DNA from: Undibacterium umbellatum
GTDB lineage: Bacteria > Pseudomonadota > Gammaproteobacteria > Burkholderiales > Burkholderiaceae_D
Reading direction: 5' to 3'
Length of the DNA: 64,000 nt
Assembly: GCF_014284125.1 (NCBI RefSeq)
Contig: NZ_JACOFX010000001.1
Span: 310,001-374,000 of the forward strand
The notes under the pieces were generated by a model that saw nothing but the letters and a program-made list of their open reading frames with translations, was not told where the DNA came from and searched no databases. Shown here one piece after another: positions 47,061-58,167 of this stretch. Position numbers and translations under genes: made by a program. Each line of letters opens with the position of its first letter. Within the stretch, counting starts at the first letter, position 1.

Positions 47061-48926
47061 ATGGCATTACTGCAGATTTCTGAACCTGGCATGTCCACCG
47101 CTCCACACCAGCACAGGTTGGCAGTAGGCATAGATCTGGGCACCACCAACTCACTGGTTGCAACCGTACGTAATAGTATCCCCGAAGTGTTAAATGATGA
47201 AGAAGGTCGTCCTCTGCTACCTTCTGTAGTCCGCTATCTGCCGAATGGCCATGCGCATATAGGCTTCAAGGCCCAGGCCGAGCAAAGCAATGATCCCAGG
47301 AATACGATAGCCTCCGTCAAGCGCTTCATGGGTCGCGGCCTGAAAGACATCGCCTATGCTGAAAATCTGCCTTATGATTTTCATGATGAACCTGGCATGG
47401 TGCAGATCAAAACTGTAGCGGGCATCAAAAGTCCGGTAGAAGTCTCTGCCCAAATTCTGGCCACCCTACGCCAGCAGGCAGAAGATGCTCTTGGTGATGA
47501 TTTGGTCGGCGCGGTGATTACTGTCCCCGCCTATTTCGATGATGCGCAAAGACAAGCTACAAAGGACGCCGCCAAGTTGGCTGGCCTGAATATCTTGCGT
47601 TTGCTAAATGAACCTACTGCAGCAGCAATCGCTTACGGTCTCGACAATGCATCTGAAGGCATCTATGCCGTCTACGATCTGGGCGGTGGCACATTTGATA
47701 TCTCCATCTTAAGGATGAGCAAGGGTGTATTCGAAGTACTATCAACTGGCGGCGATTCTGCCCTGGGTGGCGATGATTTTGATCACCGACTGTTTTGCTG
47801 GATCTTGCAAGAATCCAAACTAGCACCATTGTCCGATGAAGATACCAGTGCACTGATGATCAAGGCACGCGAAGCTAAAGAAATCTTGTCAAGCAAGCCC
47901 AGCACTTTTATCGATGCAAAGCTAAATTCTGGTGAATCTGTGCATTTGCAAATCAGTGCCACAGCATTTGCCACCATGACGCAAAACCTGGTAGTAAAGA
48001 CCACGACTCCCTGCCGCAAAGCGCTGCGTGATGCCAACCTGACGGTGGATGATATTGATGGCGTCGTGCTAGTGGGTGGTGCGACGCGCATGCCGCATGT
48101 ACGCAAGGCTGTCGGCGAATTCTTCCAGACTACACCCTTGGCCAATATTGATCCTGACAAGGTGGTAGCACTCGGTGCTGCGATACAGGCCAATCTGCTG
48201 GCAGGCAATCGCGCCCCTGGCGATGACTGGCTGTTGCTGGACGTAATTCCATTGTCATTGGGTGTGGAAACCATGGGCGGCCTGGCAGAAAAAGTCATCC
48301 CTCGCAATTCCACCATCCCTTGCGCCCGCGCTCAGGAATTTACGACATTCAAAGACGGACAAACCGCCATGGCCATCCATGTAGTGCAAGGCGAACGTGA
48401 ACTGGTAAGCGAATGCCGCTCACTTGCACGCTTTGAATTGCGCGGCATTCCTCCTATGGCGGCCGGTGCTGCACGCATACGCATCACCTACCAGGTAGAT
48501 GCCGATGGCTTATTGTCCGTTTCTGCACGCGAACTGCGCTCTGGTGTAGAAGCAGCGATCACCGTCAAACCATCTTATGGCCTGGCAGATGATGAGATCA
48601 CGCGAATGCTGCAAGATTCTTTCACCTCGGCAGATGCCGACATGCAAGAGCGTGCATTGCGCGAAGAAGGGGTGGAAGCGGAACGCATTTTACTAGCAAC
48701 CCAATCTGCGTTGAATGGCGACGCCCAATTGCTCAATGATGCAGAGCAAGAACAGATCAAAGCATTGATGAATCAGGTCACCAAACTGAAGGATGGAAAA
48801 GATCATCAATTATTGCATGCAGCCATCAGCGCACTCGCCGATGGCACTGAAGAATTTGCCGCTCGCCGCATGGACCAAAGTGTGCGCAGTGCATTGGCCG
48901 GAAAAAAACTGGATGAGATTGTCTGA
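47061..48926 (+). CDS. hscA: Hsp70-type chaperone HscA
   Basis: A 621-aa specialised Hsp70. ATPase motifs: [100 protein letters not shown]. The substrate domain (about 390-500) and helical lid follow ([40 protein letters not shown]). It works with HscB to release clusters from IscU. Length matches the family (about 616-620). Confidence 0.95.
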   Translation: MALLQISEPGMSTAPHQHRLAVGIDLGTTNSLVATVRNSIPEVLNDEEGRPLLPSVVRYLPNGHAHIGFKAQAEQSNDPRNTIASVKRFMGRGLKDIAYAENLPYDFHDEPGMVQIKTVAGIKSPVEVSAQILATLRQQAEDALGDDLVGAVITVPAYFDDAQRQATKDAAKLAGLNILRLLNEPTAAAIAYGLDNASEGIYAVYDLGGGTFDISILRMSKGVFEVLSTGGDSALGGDDFDHRLFCWILQESKLAPLSDEDTSALMIKAREAKEILSSKPSTFIDAKLNSGESVHLQISATAFATMTQNLVVKTTTPCRKALRDANLTVDDIDGVVLVGGATRMPHVRKAVGEFFQTTPLANIDPDKVVALGAAIQANLLAGNRAPGDDWLLLDVIPLSLGVETMGGLAEKVIPRNSTIPCARAQEFTTFKDGQTAMAIHVVQGERELVSECRSLARFELRGIPPMAAGAARIRITYQVDADGLLSVSARELRSGVEAAITVKPSYGLADDEITRMLQDSFTSADADMQERALREEGVEAERILLATQSALNGDAQLLNDAEQEQIKALMNQVTKLKDGKDHQLLHAAISALADGTEEFAARRMDQSVRSALAGKKLDEIV

Positions 48927-48998
48927 ACAGTATTGTCAGACATCACTCCTAGCCATACCCATATATATATATTGAAATAGTTAGATTACGAGAACAAC

Positions 48999-49337
48999 AT
49001 GCCACAAATTATTGTTTTGCCACACCCTCAACTTTGCCCAGAAGGAACTGTCATCGACGCACCGGAAGGAAAATCACTGTGCGAAGCTTTGGTTGAGAAC
49101 GACGTGGAAATCGAGCATGCATGTGAAATGTCCTGCGCCTGCACCACTTGCCATGTGGTCGTGCGTGAAGGCTTCAAGTCATTGAATGAATCTACTGATG
49201 ACGAAGAAGATTTGCTGGATGCAGCCTGGGGACTGGAAGCAACTTCACGCCTGTCTTGCCAAGTCAAGCTTGGCAAGCAGGATATCACTATCGAAATCCC
49301 CAAGTACACAATCAACCACGCACGCGAAAATCATTAA
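48999..49337 (+). CDS. fdx: Isc ferredoxin, 2Fe-2S
   Basis: A 112-aa adrenodoxin-type ferredoxin. The ligands are Cys42, Cys48 and Cys51 ([15 protein letters not shown]) with the fourth in RLSCQVKLG near residue 87. Other typical parts are [20 protein letters not shown]. It supplies electrons for cluster assembly. The 72-bp gap from hscA includes a TA-rich tract (ATATATATA) but no gene. Confidence 0.94.
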   Translation: MPQIIVLPHPQLCPEGTVIDAPEGKSLCEALVENDVEIEHACEMSCACTTCHVVVREGFKSLNESTDDEEDLLDAAWGLEATSRLSCQVKLGKQDITIEIPKYTINHARENH

Positions 49338-49387
49338 TATTGATTTTCACGTACTCGCCGTTAGCATTTGCAAAAGTCGAGCTCAAC

Positions 49388-49582
49388 ATGAAATGGACAG
49401 ACACCCACAGAATCGCCGAAGCACTTTGCGATAAGCTCCCTGATATTGACCCACTTACAGTACGCTTTACTGACTTGCATAACTGGATCGTCGATCTTGA
49501 AGCGTTTGACGACGATCATGCACGCGGTGGTGAGAAGATACTTGAAGCCATACAAATGGCCTGGATAGCCGAAAGCAAATAA
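49388..49582 (+). CDS. iscX: Isc accessory protein IscX
   Basis: A 64-aa acidic protein: [53 protein letters not shown]. This is the whole IscX (YfhJ) sequence pattern, an iron-binding modulator of IscS. The start at 49388 was chosen as the family's normal N-terminus; the longer open frame runs back into fdx. It is the last isc gene; the 49,583-49,830 region after it carries no gene I can support. Confidence 0.93.
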   Translation: MKWTDTHRIAEALCDKLPDIDPLTVRFTDLHNWIVDLEAFDDDHARGGEKILEAIQMAWIAESK

Positions 49583-49830
49583 TCCCGTCAGCGTCCATGA
49601 TCACAATAAAGCGGCAATTTGCGAATTTTTTGGTCATTTGGATACACAGAATGAACACGCAATAATCATAACTTGCTGAAACGCAAAAAACCTTTTAGTA
49701 TTTTAGAATTGTTTGTGCGATCATCAAGCAAGCAGGTGCATGTTAAATCTGTATATGAATGTCTTGCGGGAAATTGCATCCTGTTCCCCCTGACTATACC
49801 TCCTGGGAAGTGTTGCACAAGGACCTAGCA

Positions 49831-51444
49831 ATGCAGTTTCGACATCTTCTATCCGCACTACGCCGCCGAATCACGCTAAGACTGGCGATTATTCTGGCTG
49901 TTGTATTCGGATTAACCGTCCCGGCTGCCATACTTATTCCCTATCACCTGCACACGATAGAAACTGCAGCGCAACTCAGGAATGCGGAAGATCATAATCG
50001 TCTGGTCGAAATTCTTTCTGTCATATTAAGCGAACCTTTGTGGCAAATAACACCGGAAATCGCCAATATCTCCAGTGAAGTAGTGTACTCCGACCCCAGG
50101 GTAGCGACCATAGAAGTGATCACCCTGCCCGACCGCAAGGATTTCATCAGGAACGACACCAGAAAAAAGACCCAGAAAGGACCTTTCACCAGCATGGCGA
50201 GAGAGATCAAGCATGGTGGTCAGGTGATAGGGCAGGTACGGCTGACATTGGCTGAAGACTTGCTACAAGAAAGCCTGGCCTCTGATTTTCGGCGTTATGT
50301 CACTACTGCTGTACTGTCCCTGGTTCTGGCTATATTGTTCATTCTCGTGGTCTTACAATGGCGCCTGGTGCAACCAGTCAGGATCTTGATGGGTGAATCT
50401 GACCGCTTGGCAAACGGTGAGTTGAATGATCCCATCGCATTGAACCGTGAAGACGAATTAGGCCATTTAGCAACCAGCCTGGAAGCGACGCGTCAGGCAT
50501 TGCAAAGGTCATTCGGTGAACTGGAGATCAAAAATCAGCAATTACTTGAATATTCAGGAACGCTGGAATCCAAAGTAAGACAACGCACTCAAGAGCTGGA
50601 AACAGTGAATCAAAATCTGGAGGCCGCTTTGACTAATGTGAATTCTGCCCAGGCAGAATTGGCGCGAGTAGAACGCATGGCAGCACTTGGCTCCATGGTC
50701 GCAGGCGTCGCACATGAACTCAACACCCCACTTGGCAATTGCCTGCTGGTTGCAAGTACCCTGGAGGAAGAAACCCGCAATCTGGTCAAGATGGTTGAAG
50801 AAGGCAAAATGAAGCGTTCTGACCTCACCCGTTATGCGACTACGGCAGTAGATTCGACCAAGCTGCTGTTGCGTGGCTTGCAACAATCTGCTCATCTGGT
50901 TGGCGACTTCAAGCAAGTTGCAGTTGATCAGTCCAGCGCCCAGCGCAGGCAATTTGCCTTGCTGGTCATGCTGCAAGAGTTGACTGCGCTGTTGCACTCC
51001 AGCTTGCGCAAAACCCCTTTCACGCTGGAACTTGATATTCCAGGCGAAATACAACTCGACAGCTATCCCGGCTTGCTGGGTCAGGTATTTACGAATCTGG
51101 TCAACAATGCAGTTGCGCACGGCCTGGAGGGGCGCGAGGAAGGTCACATGCACTGCACAGCAGAACAACATGGTGACCATGTCATCATTGTCTTTGAAGA
51201 CAATGGCAAGGGCATTTCTGCAGAAATCATTAACAGAATTTTCGAACCCTTCTTTACCACCAAGTTTGGCCAGGGTGGCAGTGGACTGGGCTTAAGTATT
51301 ACCTTCAATATCATCTCAAATGTTCTTGGCGGCACCATTCATGCCTCCAGTGTAGTTGGTCAAGGCACCCGATTCGAAATCAAATTGCCATTGGTCGCAC
51401 CGGGCGAACCAGAATCAAGCAATCCACTACTAAGCAAGCGCTGA
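49831..51444 (+). CDS. Orphan sensor histidine kinase
   Basis: A 537-aa membrane kinase. ATG 49831 follows AAGGA by 8 nt; an in-frame ATG at 49759 has no such site. Order: TM1 ([20 protein letters not shown]), periplasmic sensor (about 45-155), TM2 ([20 protein letters not shown]), HAMP ([20 protein letters not shown]), coiled coil, histidine phosphotransfer region ([20 protein letters not shown]), ATPase N-box ([17 protein letters not shown]), G1 (FEDNGKGIS), F ([10 protein letters not shown]), G2 ([13 protein letters not shown]). No response regulator lies next to it, so its partner is elsewhere. The signal is unknown. Confidence 0.87.
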   Translation: MQFRHLLSALRRRITLRLAIILAVVFGLTVPAAILIPYHLHTIETAAQLRNAEDHNRLVEILSVILSEPLWQITPEIANISSEVVYSDPRVATIEVITLPDRKDFIRNDTRKKTQKGPFTSMAREIKHGGQVIGQVRLTLAEDLLQESLASDFRRYVTTAVLSLVLAILFILVVLQWRLVQPVRILMGESDRLANGELNDPIALNREDELGHLATSLEATRQALQRSFGELEIKNQQLLEYSGTLESKVRQRTQELETVNQNLEAALTNVNSAQAELARVERMAALGSMVAGVAHELNTPLGNCLLVASTLEEETRNLVKMVEEGKMKRSDLTRYATTAVDSTKLLLRGLQQSAHLVGDFKQVAVDQSSAQRRQFALLVMLQELTALLHSSLRKTPFTLELDIPGEIQLDSYPGLLGQVFTNLVNNAVAHGLEGREEGHMHCTAEQHGDHVIIVFEDNGKGISAEIINRIFEPFFTTKFGQGGSGLGLSITFNIISNVLGGTIHASSVVGQGTRFEIKLPLVAPGEPESSNPLLSKR

Positions 51445-51586
51445 TCAGCAGCACCCTGCACTAAAAGTCACGTCTGCGCATCCCCTTGGCCGAAGCCATT
51501 GCAATCCCCAAGTGTTTTCTGTTGCCCTAAGGTATACTAGTGCTTTAGCAAAGATGATAATTCAACATAGTAATTTATTAAGCCCC

Positions 51587-52381
51587 ATGCACCAATACCT
51601 TGACTTCATGCGCCATGTAAAAGAAAACGGCACAAAAAAAACCGACAGAACCGGCACCGGCACGGTGTCTGTCTTTGGTTATCAGATGCGCTTTGACCTC
51701 AGCAAGGGTTTCCCGTTGGTGACAACCAAGAAGCTACACCTCAAGTCCATCGTTCACGAACTTATCTGGTTTTTGGCAGGCTCAACCAATATCAAATATC
51801 TGACCGACAATGGCGTATCTATTTGGAACGAATGGGCAGATGTCAACGGTGACCTTGGGCCAGTCTATGGTTCTCAATGGCGCAACTGGCCCACGCCGTC
51901 TGGTGAACACATAGATCAGATCAAGCAGGTCATAGAACAAATAGGCAATAATCCCGATTCGCGCCGGCTTATTGTCTCTGCCTGGAATGTCGCCGACATT
52001 CCACAGATGAAATTGCCGCCCTGCCATATGATGTTTCAGTTTTACGTCGCTGATGGCAAATTATCTTGCCAGTTGTATCAGCGCAGTGCCGATATCTTTC
52101 TTGGTGTGCCTTTCAATATAGCCTCTTATGCCTTGCTGACGCACATGGTGGCGCAGCAAACAGGTTTGGAAGTTGGTGATTTTATCTGGACGGGTGGCGA
52201 CTGCCACTTGTATTCCAATCACCTGGACCAAGTTAACGAACAATTATCACGTAGCACTTTGCCATTAGGTCAATTGGTCATCAAACGCAAACCTGAATCC
52301 ATCTTTGATTATCAATTTGATGATTTTGAGTTTGCCAATTACCAATTTCACCCAGCAATCAAAGCGCCCGTTGCTGTTTAA
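51587..52381 (+). CDS. thyA: Thymidylate synthase
   Basis: A 264-aa enzyme, the same length as E. coli ThyA; start set at [20 protein letters not shown]. Motifs: [91 protein letters not shown] (catalytic Cys), [39 protein letters not shown]. It methylates dUMP using methylene-tetrahydrofolate. folA follows 11 bp later, recycling the dihydrofolate it makes. Confidence 0.96.
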   Translation: MHQYLDFMRHVKENGTKKTDRTGTGTVSVFGYQMRFDLSKGFPLVTTKKLHLKSIVHELIWFLAGSTNIKYLTDNGVSIWNEWADVNGDLGPVYGSQWRNWPTPSGEHIDQIKQVIEQIGNNPDSRRLIVSAWNVADIPQMKLPPCHMMFQFYVADGKLSCQLYQRSADIFLGVPFNIASYALLTHMVAQQTGLEVGDFIWTGGDCHLYSNHLDQVNEQLSRSTLPLGQLVIKRKPESIFDYQFDDFEFANYQFHPAIKAPVAV

Positions 52382-52392
52382 CACCTGGATTC

Positions 52393-52881
52393 ATGAGCAT
52401 GTCATCTTTAAGTATTATTGTTGCAACCGATTCCAAGCTGGGTATAGGCGTGGACAATAAATTGCCCTGGCATTTGCCGGAGGATCTGGCACATTTCAAA
52501 CGTACTACCAGTGGTCATGCCATCATCATGGGCAGGAAGACTTTTGAATCCATAGGTCGCCCCCTGCCGAACAGACGCAATATTGTCGTTACGCGCAATC
52601 GTGAATGGCTACACGCCGGGGTTGAGACGGTTACATCACTGGACGCAGCCAGGAACTTGCTGAATGATGATTTCGCCTACATTATTGGCGGTGCCGAGAT
52701 TTACCAGCAAAGCATGCCCCTTGCGAATGAACTGGTAGTGACTGAGATACAACATGAATTTTCATGTGATGCTTTTTTCCCTGTGATCAATCCACTAATA
52801 TGGAATGAGACTAAAAGAGAAAAACATTACTCTGAAGAAAATAATTTGCATTTTGCATTTGTTACATACAAAAAGATTTAG
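52393..52881 (+). CDS. folA: Dihydrofolate reductase
   Basis: A 162-aa DHFR: LSIIVATDSKLGIGVDNKLP, WHLPEDLAHFKRTTSGHAII (catalytic Asp/Glu region), MGRKTFESIGRPLPNRRNIV, FAYIIGGAEIYQQSMPLANE, VTEIQHEFSCDAFFP. It reduces dihydrofolate to tetrahydrofolate with NADPH. The first codons could start at either of two close ATGs (MSMSSLS). It forms a pair with thyA. Confidence 0.95.
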   Translation: MSMSSLSIIVATDSKLGIGVDNKLPWHLPEDLAHFKRTTSGHAIIMGRKTFESIGRPLPNRRNIVVTRNREWLHAGVETVTSLDAARNLLNDDFAYIIGGAEIYQQSMPLANELVVTEIQHEFSCDAFFPVINPLIWNETKREKHYSEENNLHFAFVTYKKI

Positions 52882-52888
52882 GATTACT

Positions 52889-53458
52889 ATGTCAGGACAC
52901 GGGTTTCACGTACACGGACCACATGATCATGAATTGGAACATGCTGCACACAGCAATGATGATTTTGCCAGTAGAATTGCGGTAATGACTGCCATTATGG
53001 CAACGGTAGGCGCTTTATTTGGTTATCAGGGTGGTGCCACACAAAATGATGCGGCCATGTTCAAAAACAATTCCGCCATTAAAAAGACTGAGGCATCGAA
53101 CTTATGGAACCATTACCAATCGAAGTCTAGCAAGCAAAACCTGGCTGAATTGGCAATTGAAATACCCGGCGTTGACACCAAAAAGTATAAAGCTGACGCT
53201 GAACGCTATAAGTCAGAGAAAGAACAAATTAAAAAAGAAGCTGAAGCCCTGGAAAAAGTTAGCCTGGATTGGGAGGACAAGTCCAAAGCAGCCTTACATC
53301 AGCATCATCGCTGGGCGCAGGCCATGACAGCAGTGCAAATTGCGATATCTCTGGCTGCAATCACTTTGTTGACCAAGAAAAAGTGGTTGCAATATGCCTC
53401 GTACGGCGTAGCTGGCGTTGGTGCTGTCCTGGCGGGACTTGCTGCCTTACATATATAA
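52889..53458 (+). CDS. DUF4337 membrane protein
   Basis: Start at 52889 follows AGGA by 6 nt, 7 bp after folA. The 189-aa product has a His-rich N-terminus (GHGFHVHGPHDHELEHAAHS), one TM (IAVMTAIMATVGALFGYQGG), a long charged coiled coil (about 85-135) and two C-terminal TMs (AMTAVQIAISLAAITLL, YASYGVAGVGAVLAGLAALH). This is the DUF4337 pattern. The His-rich start could bind metal. Function unknown. Confidence 0.8.
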   Translation: MSGHGFHVHGPHDHELEHAAHSNDDFASRIAVMTAIMATVGALFGYQGGATQNDAAMFKNNSAIKKTEASNLWNHYQSKSSKQNLAELAIEIPGVDTKKYKADAERYKSEKEQIKKEAEALEKVSLDWEDKSKAALHQHHRWAQAMTAVQIAISLAAITLLTKKKWLQYASYGVAGVGAVLAGLAALHI

Positions 53459-53473
53459 ACAGATGAGAACATA

Positions 53474-54262
53474 ATGAAAAAAATACTCGGCATCACATTA
53501 TTGGCCATGACCTGTTCGGCGGGAGCCCAGACGTCACAATTTGTGCAACTGGTCCCCACTAGCTACCTGCCAAAGGATGTGAATTTTTCTTTGGGTGCAG
53601 TTGCACTGAGCATACCTAAATACACAGGCTCAGATGAGCGCCGCCTGGCTGCCTATCCCATGTTTGATGCACAATGGAAAAATGGCGCATTTTTTAGTGC
53701 AGTAAATGGTCTGGGCTATAATTTTTCAAAAGATGCCAGCCTGCAATATGGCTTGCGTCTGACTTTAGAAGGAGCCCGGGATGAGTCACGCTCAGGAAAA
53801 CTTCGCGGCCTGGGTGATGTCAATACTGCAGTTGAGACAGGTGCATTCCTGAATTACAATCTTGACCAGAATTTCTCCCTGGCGTCATCGATACGTTATG
53901 GATCTGGACTAGACCATAACGGCGTACAAGTCAGTTTTGGTGCGCGAGCCAGTACCTTATTGAGTCCACAACATAGATTGTCTGCCAGCATTGGTGCAAA
54001 CTGGGTTAATTCTGCCTACATGCAGTCTTACTACGGCGTTACTGCAGCACAATCGGCTGCGAGTGGTTATGCGCAATATACCCCCTCCTCTGGCATCTCG
54101 GACATCAAGCTAGGTGCGACCTGGCATTGGAATATAGACAACAACTGGTCACTTACCACTGGTGCCTCTGTAAGCCGTCTCAGCGGCGATTCAGGCAAAA
54201 GCCCTTTTGTATTCCAGAAAAATCCCGTCACCGTCTTTTCAGCTGCAAGTTATCGCTTCTGA
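53474..54262 (+). CDS. MipA/OmpV family outer-membrane protein
   Basis: A 262-aa protein with a signal peptide (KKILGITLLAMTCSAGAQ) and a beta-barrel body typical of MipA/OmpV: NFSLGAVALSIPKYTGSDER, RLAAYPMFDAQWKNGAFFSA, NGLGYNFSK, LGATWHWNIDNNWSLTTGAS, and a C-terminal strand ending in Phe (SAASYRF) that is the outer-membrane assembly signal. MipA links murein enzymes in E. coli; other members bind small molecules. The exact role is open. Confidence 0.87.
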   Translation: MKKILGITLLAMTCSAGAQTSQFVQLVPTSYLPKDVNFSLGAVALSIPKYTGSDERRLAAYPMFDAQWKNGAFFSAVNGLGYNFSKDASLQYGLRLTLEGARDESRSGKLRGLGDVNTAVETGAFLNYNLDQNFSLASSIRYGSGLDHNGVQVSFGARASTLLSPQHRLSASIGANWVNSAYMQSYYGVTAAQSAASGYAQYTPSSGISDIKLGATWHWNIDNNWSLTTGASVSRLSGDSGKSPFVFQKNPVTVFSAASYRF

Positions 54263-54292
54263 CAACGTCGCGTGCAAAAATCACTTTGACCC

Positions 54293-54318
54293 AAAAGCGC
54301 TCTGTTGAGCGCTTTTTT
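54293..54318 (+). terminator. Intrinsic terminator after the MipA/OmpV gene
   Basis: AAAAGCGCT, loop CTGTTG, AGCGCTTTT and further T. The following 54,319-54,582 leader holds no gene I can support. Confidence 0.88.
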
Positions 54319-54582
54319 CTTCATTCCTTGACTCTTGAAAGCCGACTCGTTTTGCTTGAATAAAATTCGTGTCGATGACCATTTAACTAAGCAAGATACG
54401 GTGCGATTCCAGATTTGATGACAATCAGATGAAATTTTGCATTTCAAGTCAGAAACCTGCGATTTTTTCACATCAGCCCCCACATATCTGAGAGAATTCG
54501 CTTCTTTGAATTTTCGGCGCGCAAGCGGTTGATTTAACTTGCCCAGGCGTCTCCCTTGTAACAAGCTTTTTTGGAGACCTCC

Positions 54583-56853
54583 ATGAAATTCCGCTTCCCC
54601 ATCGTCATCATCGACGAAGACTTCCGTTCTGAAAACACTTCTGGCCTTGGCATACGCGCACTTGCCGACGCCATAGAAACCGAAGGCATGGAAGTATTGG
54701 GTGTAACCAGCTATGGTGACTTATCCCAGTTTGCCCAACAACAATCCCGCGCATCTGCCTTCATCCTTTCTATTGACGATGAAGAATTTGGCGATGGCAC
54801 TGATGAAGAGACAGATTACGCACTAAAGTCTCTGCGTGCCTTCGTCGAAGAAATTCGCTACAAAAATGCGGACATCCCTATTTATCTGTACGGTGAAACC
54901 CGCACTTCCCGCCATATTCCGAATGACATCCTGCGCGAACTTCACGGCTTCATCCATATGTTTGAAGACACACCAGAATTCGTGGCTCGCCATATCATAC
55001 GCGAAGCACGCTCTTACCTCGATGGCCTGGCACCACCGTTTTTCCGTGCCTTGGTACATTATGCCAATGATGGATCCTACTCTTGGCATTGCCCTGGTCA
55101 CTCAGGCGGCGTGGCTTTCCTGAAGTCGCCTATCGGCCAGATGTTCCATCAATTTTTTGGTGAAAACATGCTGCGCGCTGACGTGTGTAACGCGGTGGAA
55201 GAACTGGGCCAATTGCTGGACCATACTGGTCCGGTTGCCGCATCCGAGCGCAATGCTGCACGCATTTTCAATGCTGACCATTGCTATTTCGTGACCAATG
55301 GCACGTCAACATCCAACAAGATGGTCTGGCACTCGACAGTGGCCCCTGGCGATATCGTTGTCGTGGACCGTAACTGCCATAAATCCATCCTGCATTCCAT
55401 TATCATGTGTGGTGCGATACCGGTTTTCCTGATGCCTACCCGTAATCACCTTGGTATCATCGGTCCTATCCCGCTGGAAGAATTCAGCATGGAAAGCATA
55501 CAAAAGAAGATTGAAGCCAATCCTTTTGCACGCGAAGCCAAGAACAAGAAACCACGCATCCTGACCATCACGCAATCAACTTACGACGGCGTGCTGTACA
55601 ACGTCGAAGTATTGAAAGACTTGCTGGACGGCGAAATTGATACCCTGCACTTTGACGAAGCCTGGTTGCCGCATGCGACTTTCCATGACTTTTATAAAGA
55701 CATGCATGCAATCGGCAAGGACAGGCCGCGTGCCAAGAAGTCGATGATTTTCTCTACCCAGTCTACGCACAAACTGCTGGCTGGTATCTCACAGGCATCG
55801 CAAATTCTGGTACGTGAATCCGAGACCCGCAAACTCGATCGCGACAGCTTCAATGAAGCCTACCTGATGCATACTTCGACTTCTCCCCAGTATTCGATCA
55901 TCGCATCTTGCGATATTGCGGCTGCAATGATGGAGGCACCAGGCGGCACCGCACTGGTAGAAGAATCCATACTAGAAGCTCTGGACTTCCGCCGCGCCAT
56001 GCGCAAGGTAGATCAGGAATGGGGCAAAGACTGGTGGTTCCAGGTCTGGGGACCAGAGGAGTTTGCTGCAGATGGCATAGGTTCACGCGAAGACTGGATG
56101 ATACGTGCCGAAGATAACTGGCATGGTTTTGGCAAACTGGCACCAGGCTTCAATATGCTTGACCCGATCAAGGCTACCATCGTGACGCCGGGCCTGTCGC
56201 TGGAAGGTAAATTTGGTTCGACTGGCATCCCTGCTTCCATCGTCACCAAATACCTGGCTGAGCATGGCGTTATCGTTGAAAAATGTGGCCTGTATTCTTT
56301 CTTCATCATGTTCACCATCGGCATCACCAAGGGCCGCTGGAATACTCTGCTAACCGCCTTGCAACAGTTCAAAGACGACTACGATAAGAACCAGCCTATG
56401 TGGCGCATCTTGCCGGAGTTTGCAGCTGCCAACCCTCGCTATGAAGGCGTCGGACTAAAAGATCTGTGCCAGGGCATACATGAAGCTTACAAGGGTCATG
56501 ATGTGGCACGTTTGACAACAGAGATGTATTTGTCCGACATGCAGCCTGCGATGAAACCGTCTGATGCTTTTGCGATGATGGCACACCGCGAAACTGAGAG
56601 AGTATCCATTGATGAACTTGAAGGGCGGGTCACTGCGATTTTGTTGACCCCTTACCCACCAGGCATTCCGTTATTGATTCCTGGTGAGCGCTTCAATCAG
56701 ACAATTGTTGATTACTTGCGTTTTGTGCGCGACTTCAATGAAAAATTCCCAGGCTTTGAAACGGATTGCCATGGTCTGGTCAAGGCAGAGATCGATGGTA
56801 AGCGCGGTTATTTCGTGGACTGCGTCAAATCCACTGCAGAATCAGGCAAATAA
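54583..56853 (+). CDS. Basic amino acid decarboxylase (arginine/lysine/ornithine, Orn/Lys/Arg class)
   Basis: A 756-aa PLP decarboxylase of the large fold-I type. ATG 54583 follows GGAGA by 6 nt. The N-terminal wing domain (about 1-150: FPIVIIDEDFRSENTSGLGI, SRASAFILSIDDEEFGDGTD) precedes the aminotransferase-like core: SWHCPGHSGGVAFLKSPIG, VEELGQLLDHTGPVAASERN, FVTNGTSTSNKMVWHSTVAP, VDRNCHKSILHSIIMCGAIP, DTLHFDEAWLPHATFHDFYK, FSTQSTHKLLAGISQASQIL (PLP Lys). Lys, Arg and Orn enzymes share these motifs, so substrate is not decided. They serve acid stress or polyamine synthesis. A leader of about 265 nt precedes it. Confidence 0.88.
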   Translation: MKFRFPIVIIDEDFRSENTSGLGIRALADAIETEGMEVLGVTSYGDLSQFAQQQSRASAFILSIDDEEFGDGTDEETDYALKSLRAFVEEIRYKNADIPIYLYGETRTSRHIPNDILRELHGFIHMFEDTPEFVARHIIREARSYLDGLAPPFFRALVHYANDGSYSWHCPGHSGGVAFLKSPIGQMFHQFFGENMLRADVCNAVEELGQLLDHTGPVAASERNAARIFNADHCYFVTNGTSTSNKMVWHSTVAPGDIVVVDRNCHKSILHSIIMCGAIPVFLMPTRNHLGIIGPIPLEEFSMESIQKKIEANPFAREAKNKKPRILTITQSTYDGVLYNVEVLKDLLDGEIDTLHFDEAWLPHATFHDFYKDMHAIGKDRPRAKKSMIFSTQSTHKLLAGISQASQILVRESETRKLDRDSFNEAYLMHTSTSPQYSIIASCDIAAAMMEAPGGTALVEESILEALDFRRAMRKVDQEWGKDWWFQVWGPEEFAADGIGSREDWMIRAEDNWHGFGKLAPGFNMLDPIKATIVTPGLSLEGKFGSTGIPASIVTKYLAEHGVIVEKCGLYSFFIMFTIGITKGRWNTLLTALQQFKDDYDKNQPMWRILPEFAAANPRYEGVGLKDLCQGIHEAYKGHDVARLTTEMYLSDMQPAMKPSDAFAMMAHRETERVSIDELEGRVTAILLTPYPPGIPLLIPGERFNQTIVDYLRFVRDFNEKFPGFETDCHGLVKAEIDGKRGYFVDCVKSTAESGK

Positions 56854-56894
56854 GCTCCCCCCAAAGCAGTTAAATCCGCAAAGCTAAGTCTTTT

Positions 56895-56935
56895 AAAAAG
56901 CACTTATCGCCAGAGAAAGGCGGTAAGTGCTTTTT
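56895..56935 (+). terminator. Intrinsic terminator after the decarboxylase gene
   Basis: AAAAAGCACTTA (56895-56906) pairs with TAAGTGCTTTTT (56924-56935), with an inner CGCC/GGCG stem. The 56,936-57,021 gap has no gene. Confidence 0.88.
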
Positions 56936-57021
56936 ATTATACAAACGAGCAACATTACACTTAATTTGCTCTGATTTTCGAGATACAATCAATTTGGTAT
57001 TTCACATTACGGATACAGGAC

Positions 57022-57948
57022 ATGGGTGGTGCATCAGGACTAATGCCAATCAAACACGCTGAAATCAGCGTAGGTCAGACCGTACCTTGGGCCATCTATG
57101 ATGAACAAGGCCATTTACTGATGGCATCTGGAGTCAAGGTAGAAAGCCAGCATCAACTGGACGGATTGCTGGAACATGGCTATTGCAATCCAGACGCCAT
57201 GTGGGACACCATCCCATCCAAGATGGCGCCTATTTCCAAACCTGTTTCATCTCAACCAGGATCCCCAGGTAGCAGCTCTTCGCAACAAGATGCTCACAAA
57301 GATGTGCTGATGGAGTTAGACAGCGTGCGCTGGAATGTGGGTGAAATCCTCTACCTGCAGGTCCATGATCATACTGCTGTTCGCTATACGGTAAAGTTGA
57401 TCGGCTTTGTCAAGAACATGTCCATCATGGTGACTGCGCCTACCGTCGATGGCAAGGCCGTTATCATTCGTGACGGTCAAACTTTTATCGTACGCGCGTT
57501 TCCAGGCAAAAAGGCTTATGCATTTACGGCCTCAGCAATCAAATCCGTATATTCGCCCCACCCTTACCTTCATATTTCTTACCCGAAACAAGTACGCTGC
57601 ACGACGATTCGTCAGGGATCCCGCGCGGCCGTCAAAATTATTGCATCCCTCACCATTGGCGATCCTGAACAAACAGCCGCTGCAACAATAGGCGACCTCA
57701 GCATGGGTGGCGCGTCAGGAGTCATCAAGAAGGCGGTTGGCAAAAAAGGGGATCTGGGTATCATCAAGTTCAAGGTCAGCGCGGCGGGGAATGACGAGTA
57801 TCTATGTTTGAATGTGATATTGCGGTCGCAAGCACCCACGGAAAATGGCCTTGAGTACAGACACGGTTTTGAATTCATTGATGTTTCAGCACAATCAAAA
57901 CTGATACTCTCTGCTTTCGTTCACCAAACCCTGGCCGAAATGGATTAA
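57022..57948 (+). CDS. PilZ domain protein (YcgR-like arrangement)
   Basis: A 308-aa protein. Residues 10-60 (AEISVGQTVPWAIYDEQGHL, LMASGVKVESQHQLDGLLEH) resemble the N-terminal module found before PilZ or HD-GYP domains. A YcgR-N-like beta barrel covers about 95-190. The C-terminal PilZ domain has TIRQGSRAAVKI (RxxxR-type motif, here R-Q-G-S-R) and GDLSMGGASG (D/N-x-S-x2-G). PilZ binds cyclic di-GMP, in this arrangement often to slow motility or control secretion. The first Arg pair is present, so binding is plausible. Confidence 0.78.
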   Translation: MGGASGLMPIKHAEISVGQTVPWAIYDEQGHLLMASGVKVESQHQLDGLLEHGYCNPDAMWDTIPSKMAPISKPVSSQPGSPGSSSSQQDAHKDVLMELDSVRWNVGEILYLQVHDHTAVRYTVKLIGFVKNMSIMVTAPTVDGKAVIIRDGQTFIVRAFPGKKAYAFTASAIKSVYSPHPYLHISYPKQVRCTTIRQGSRAAVKIIASLTIGDPEQTAAATIGDLSMGGASGVIKKAVGKKGDLGIIKFKVSAAGNDEYLCLNVILRSQAPTENGLEYRHGFEFIDVSAQSKLILSAFVHQTLAEMD

Positions 57949-58167
57949 GTAATTGACATCCATTCGCAAAAGGTCTGATTTTTCTGGCAAGTAGGATAAT
58001 TTTCCGACAATAAATTTGCGCCAGCAAATTACATCTGCTTACTCTTAATATCAATTCATGTAAAGCCTAACTGTTTGTTACACTTTATGGAGATTTCCAC
58101 CATAGGCATGGATTAAAATTAGCTTTCCAGGATGAAATAATCTGGAAACAGACAATTAGGGGTCACC

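Noticed and set aside
54317-54582. Riboswitch or leader peptide upstream of the decarboxylase
   Set aside because: The leader is long (about 265 nt), but I could not find a consistent fold or a coding leader; no known riboswitch motif seen.
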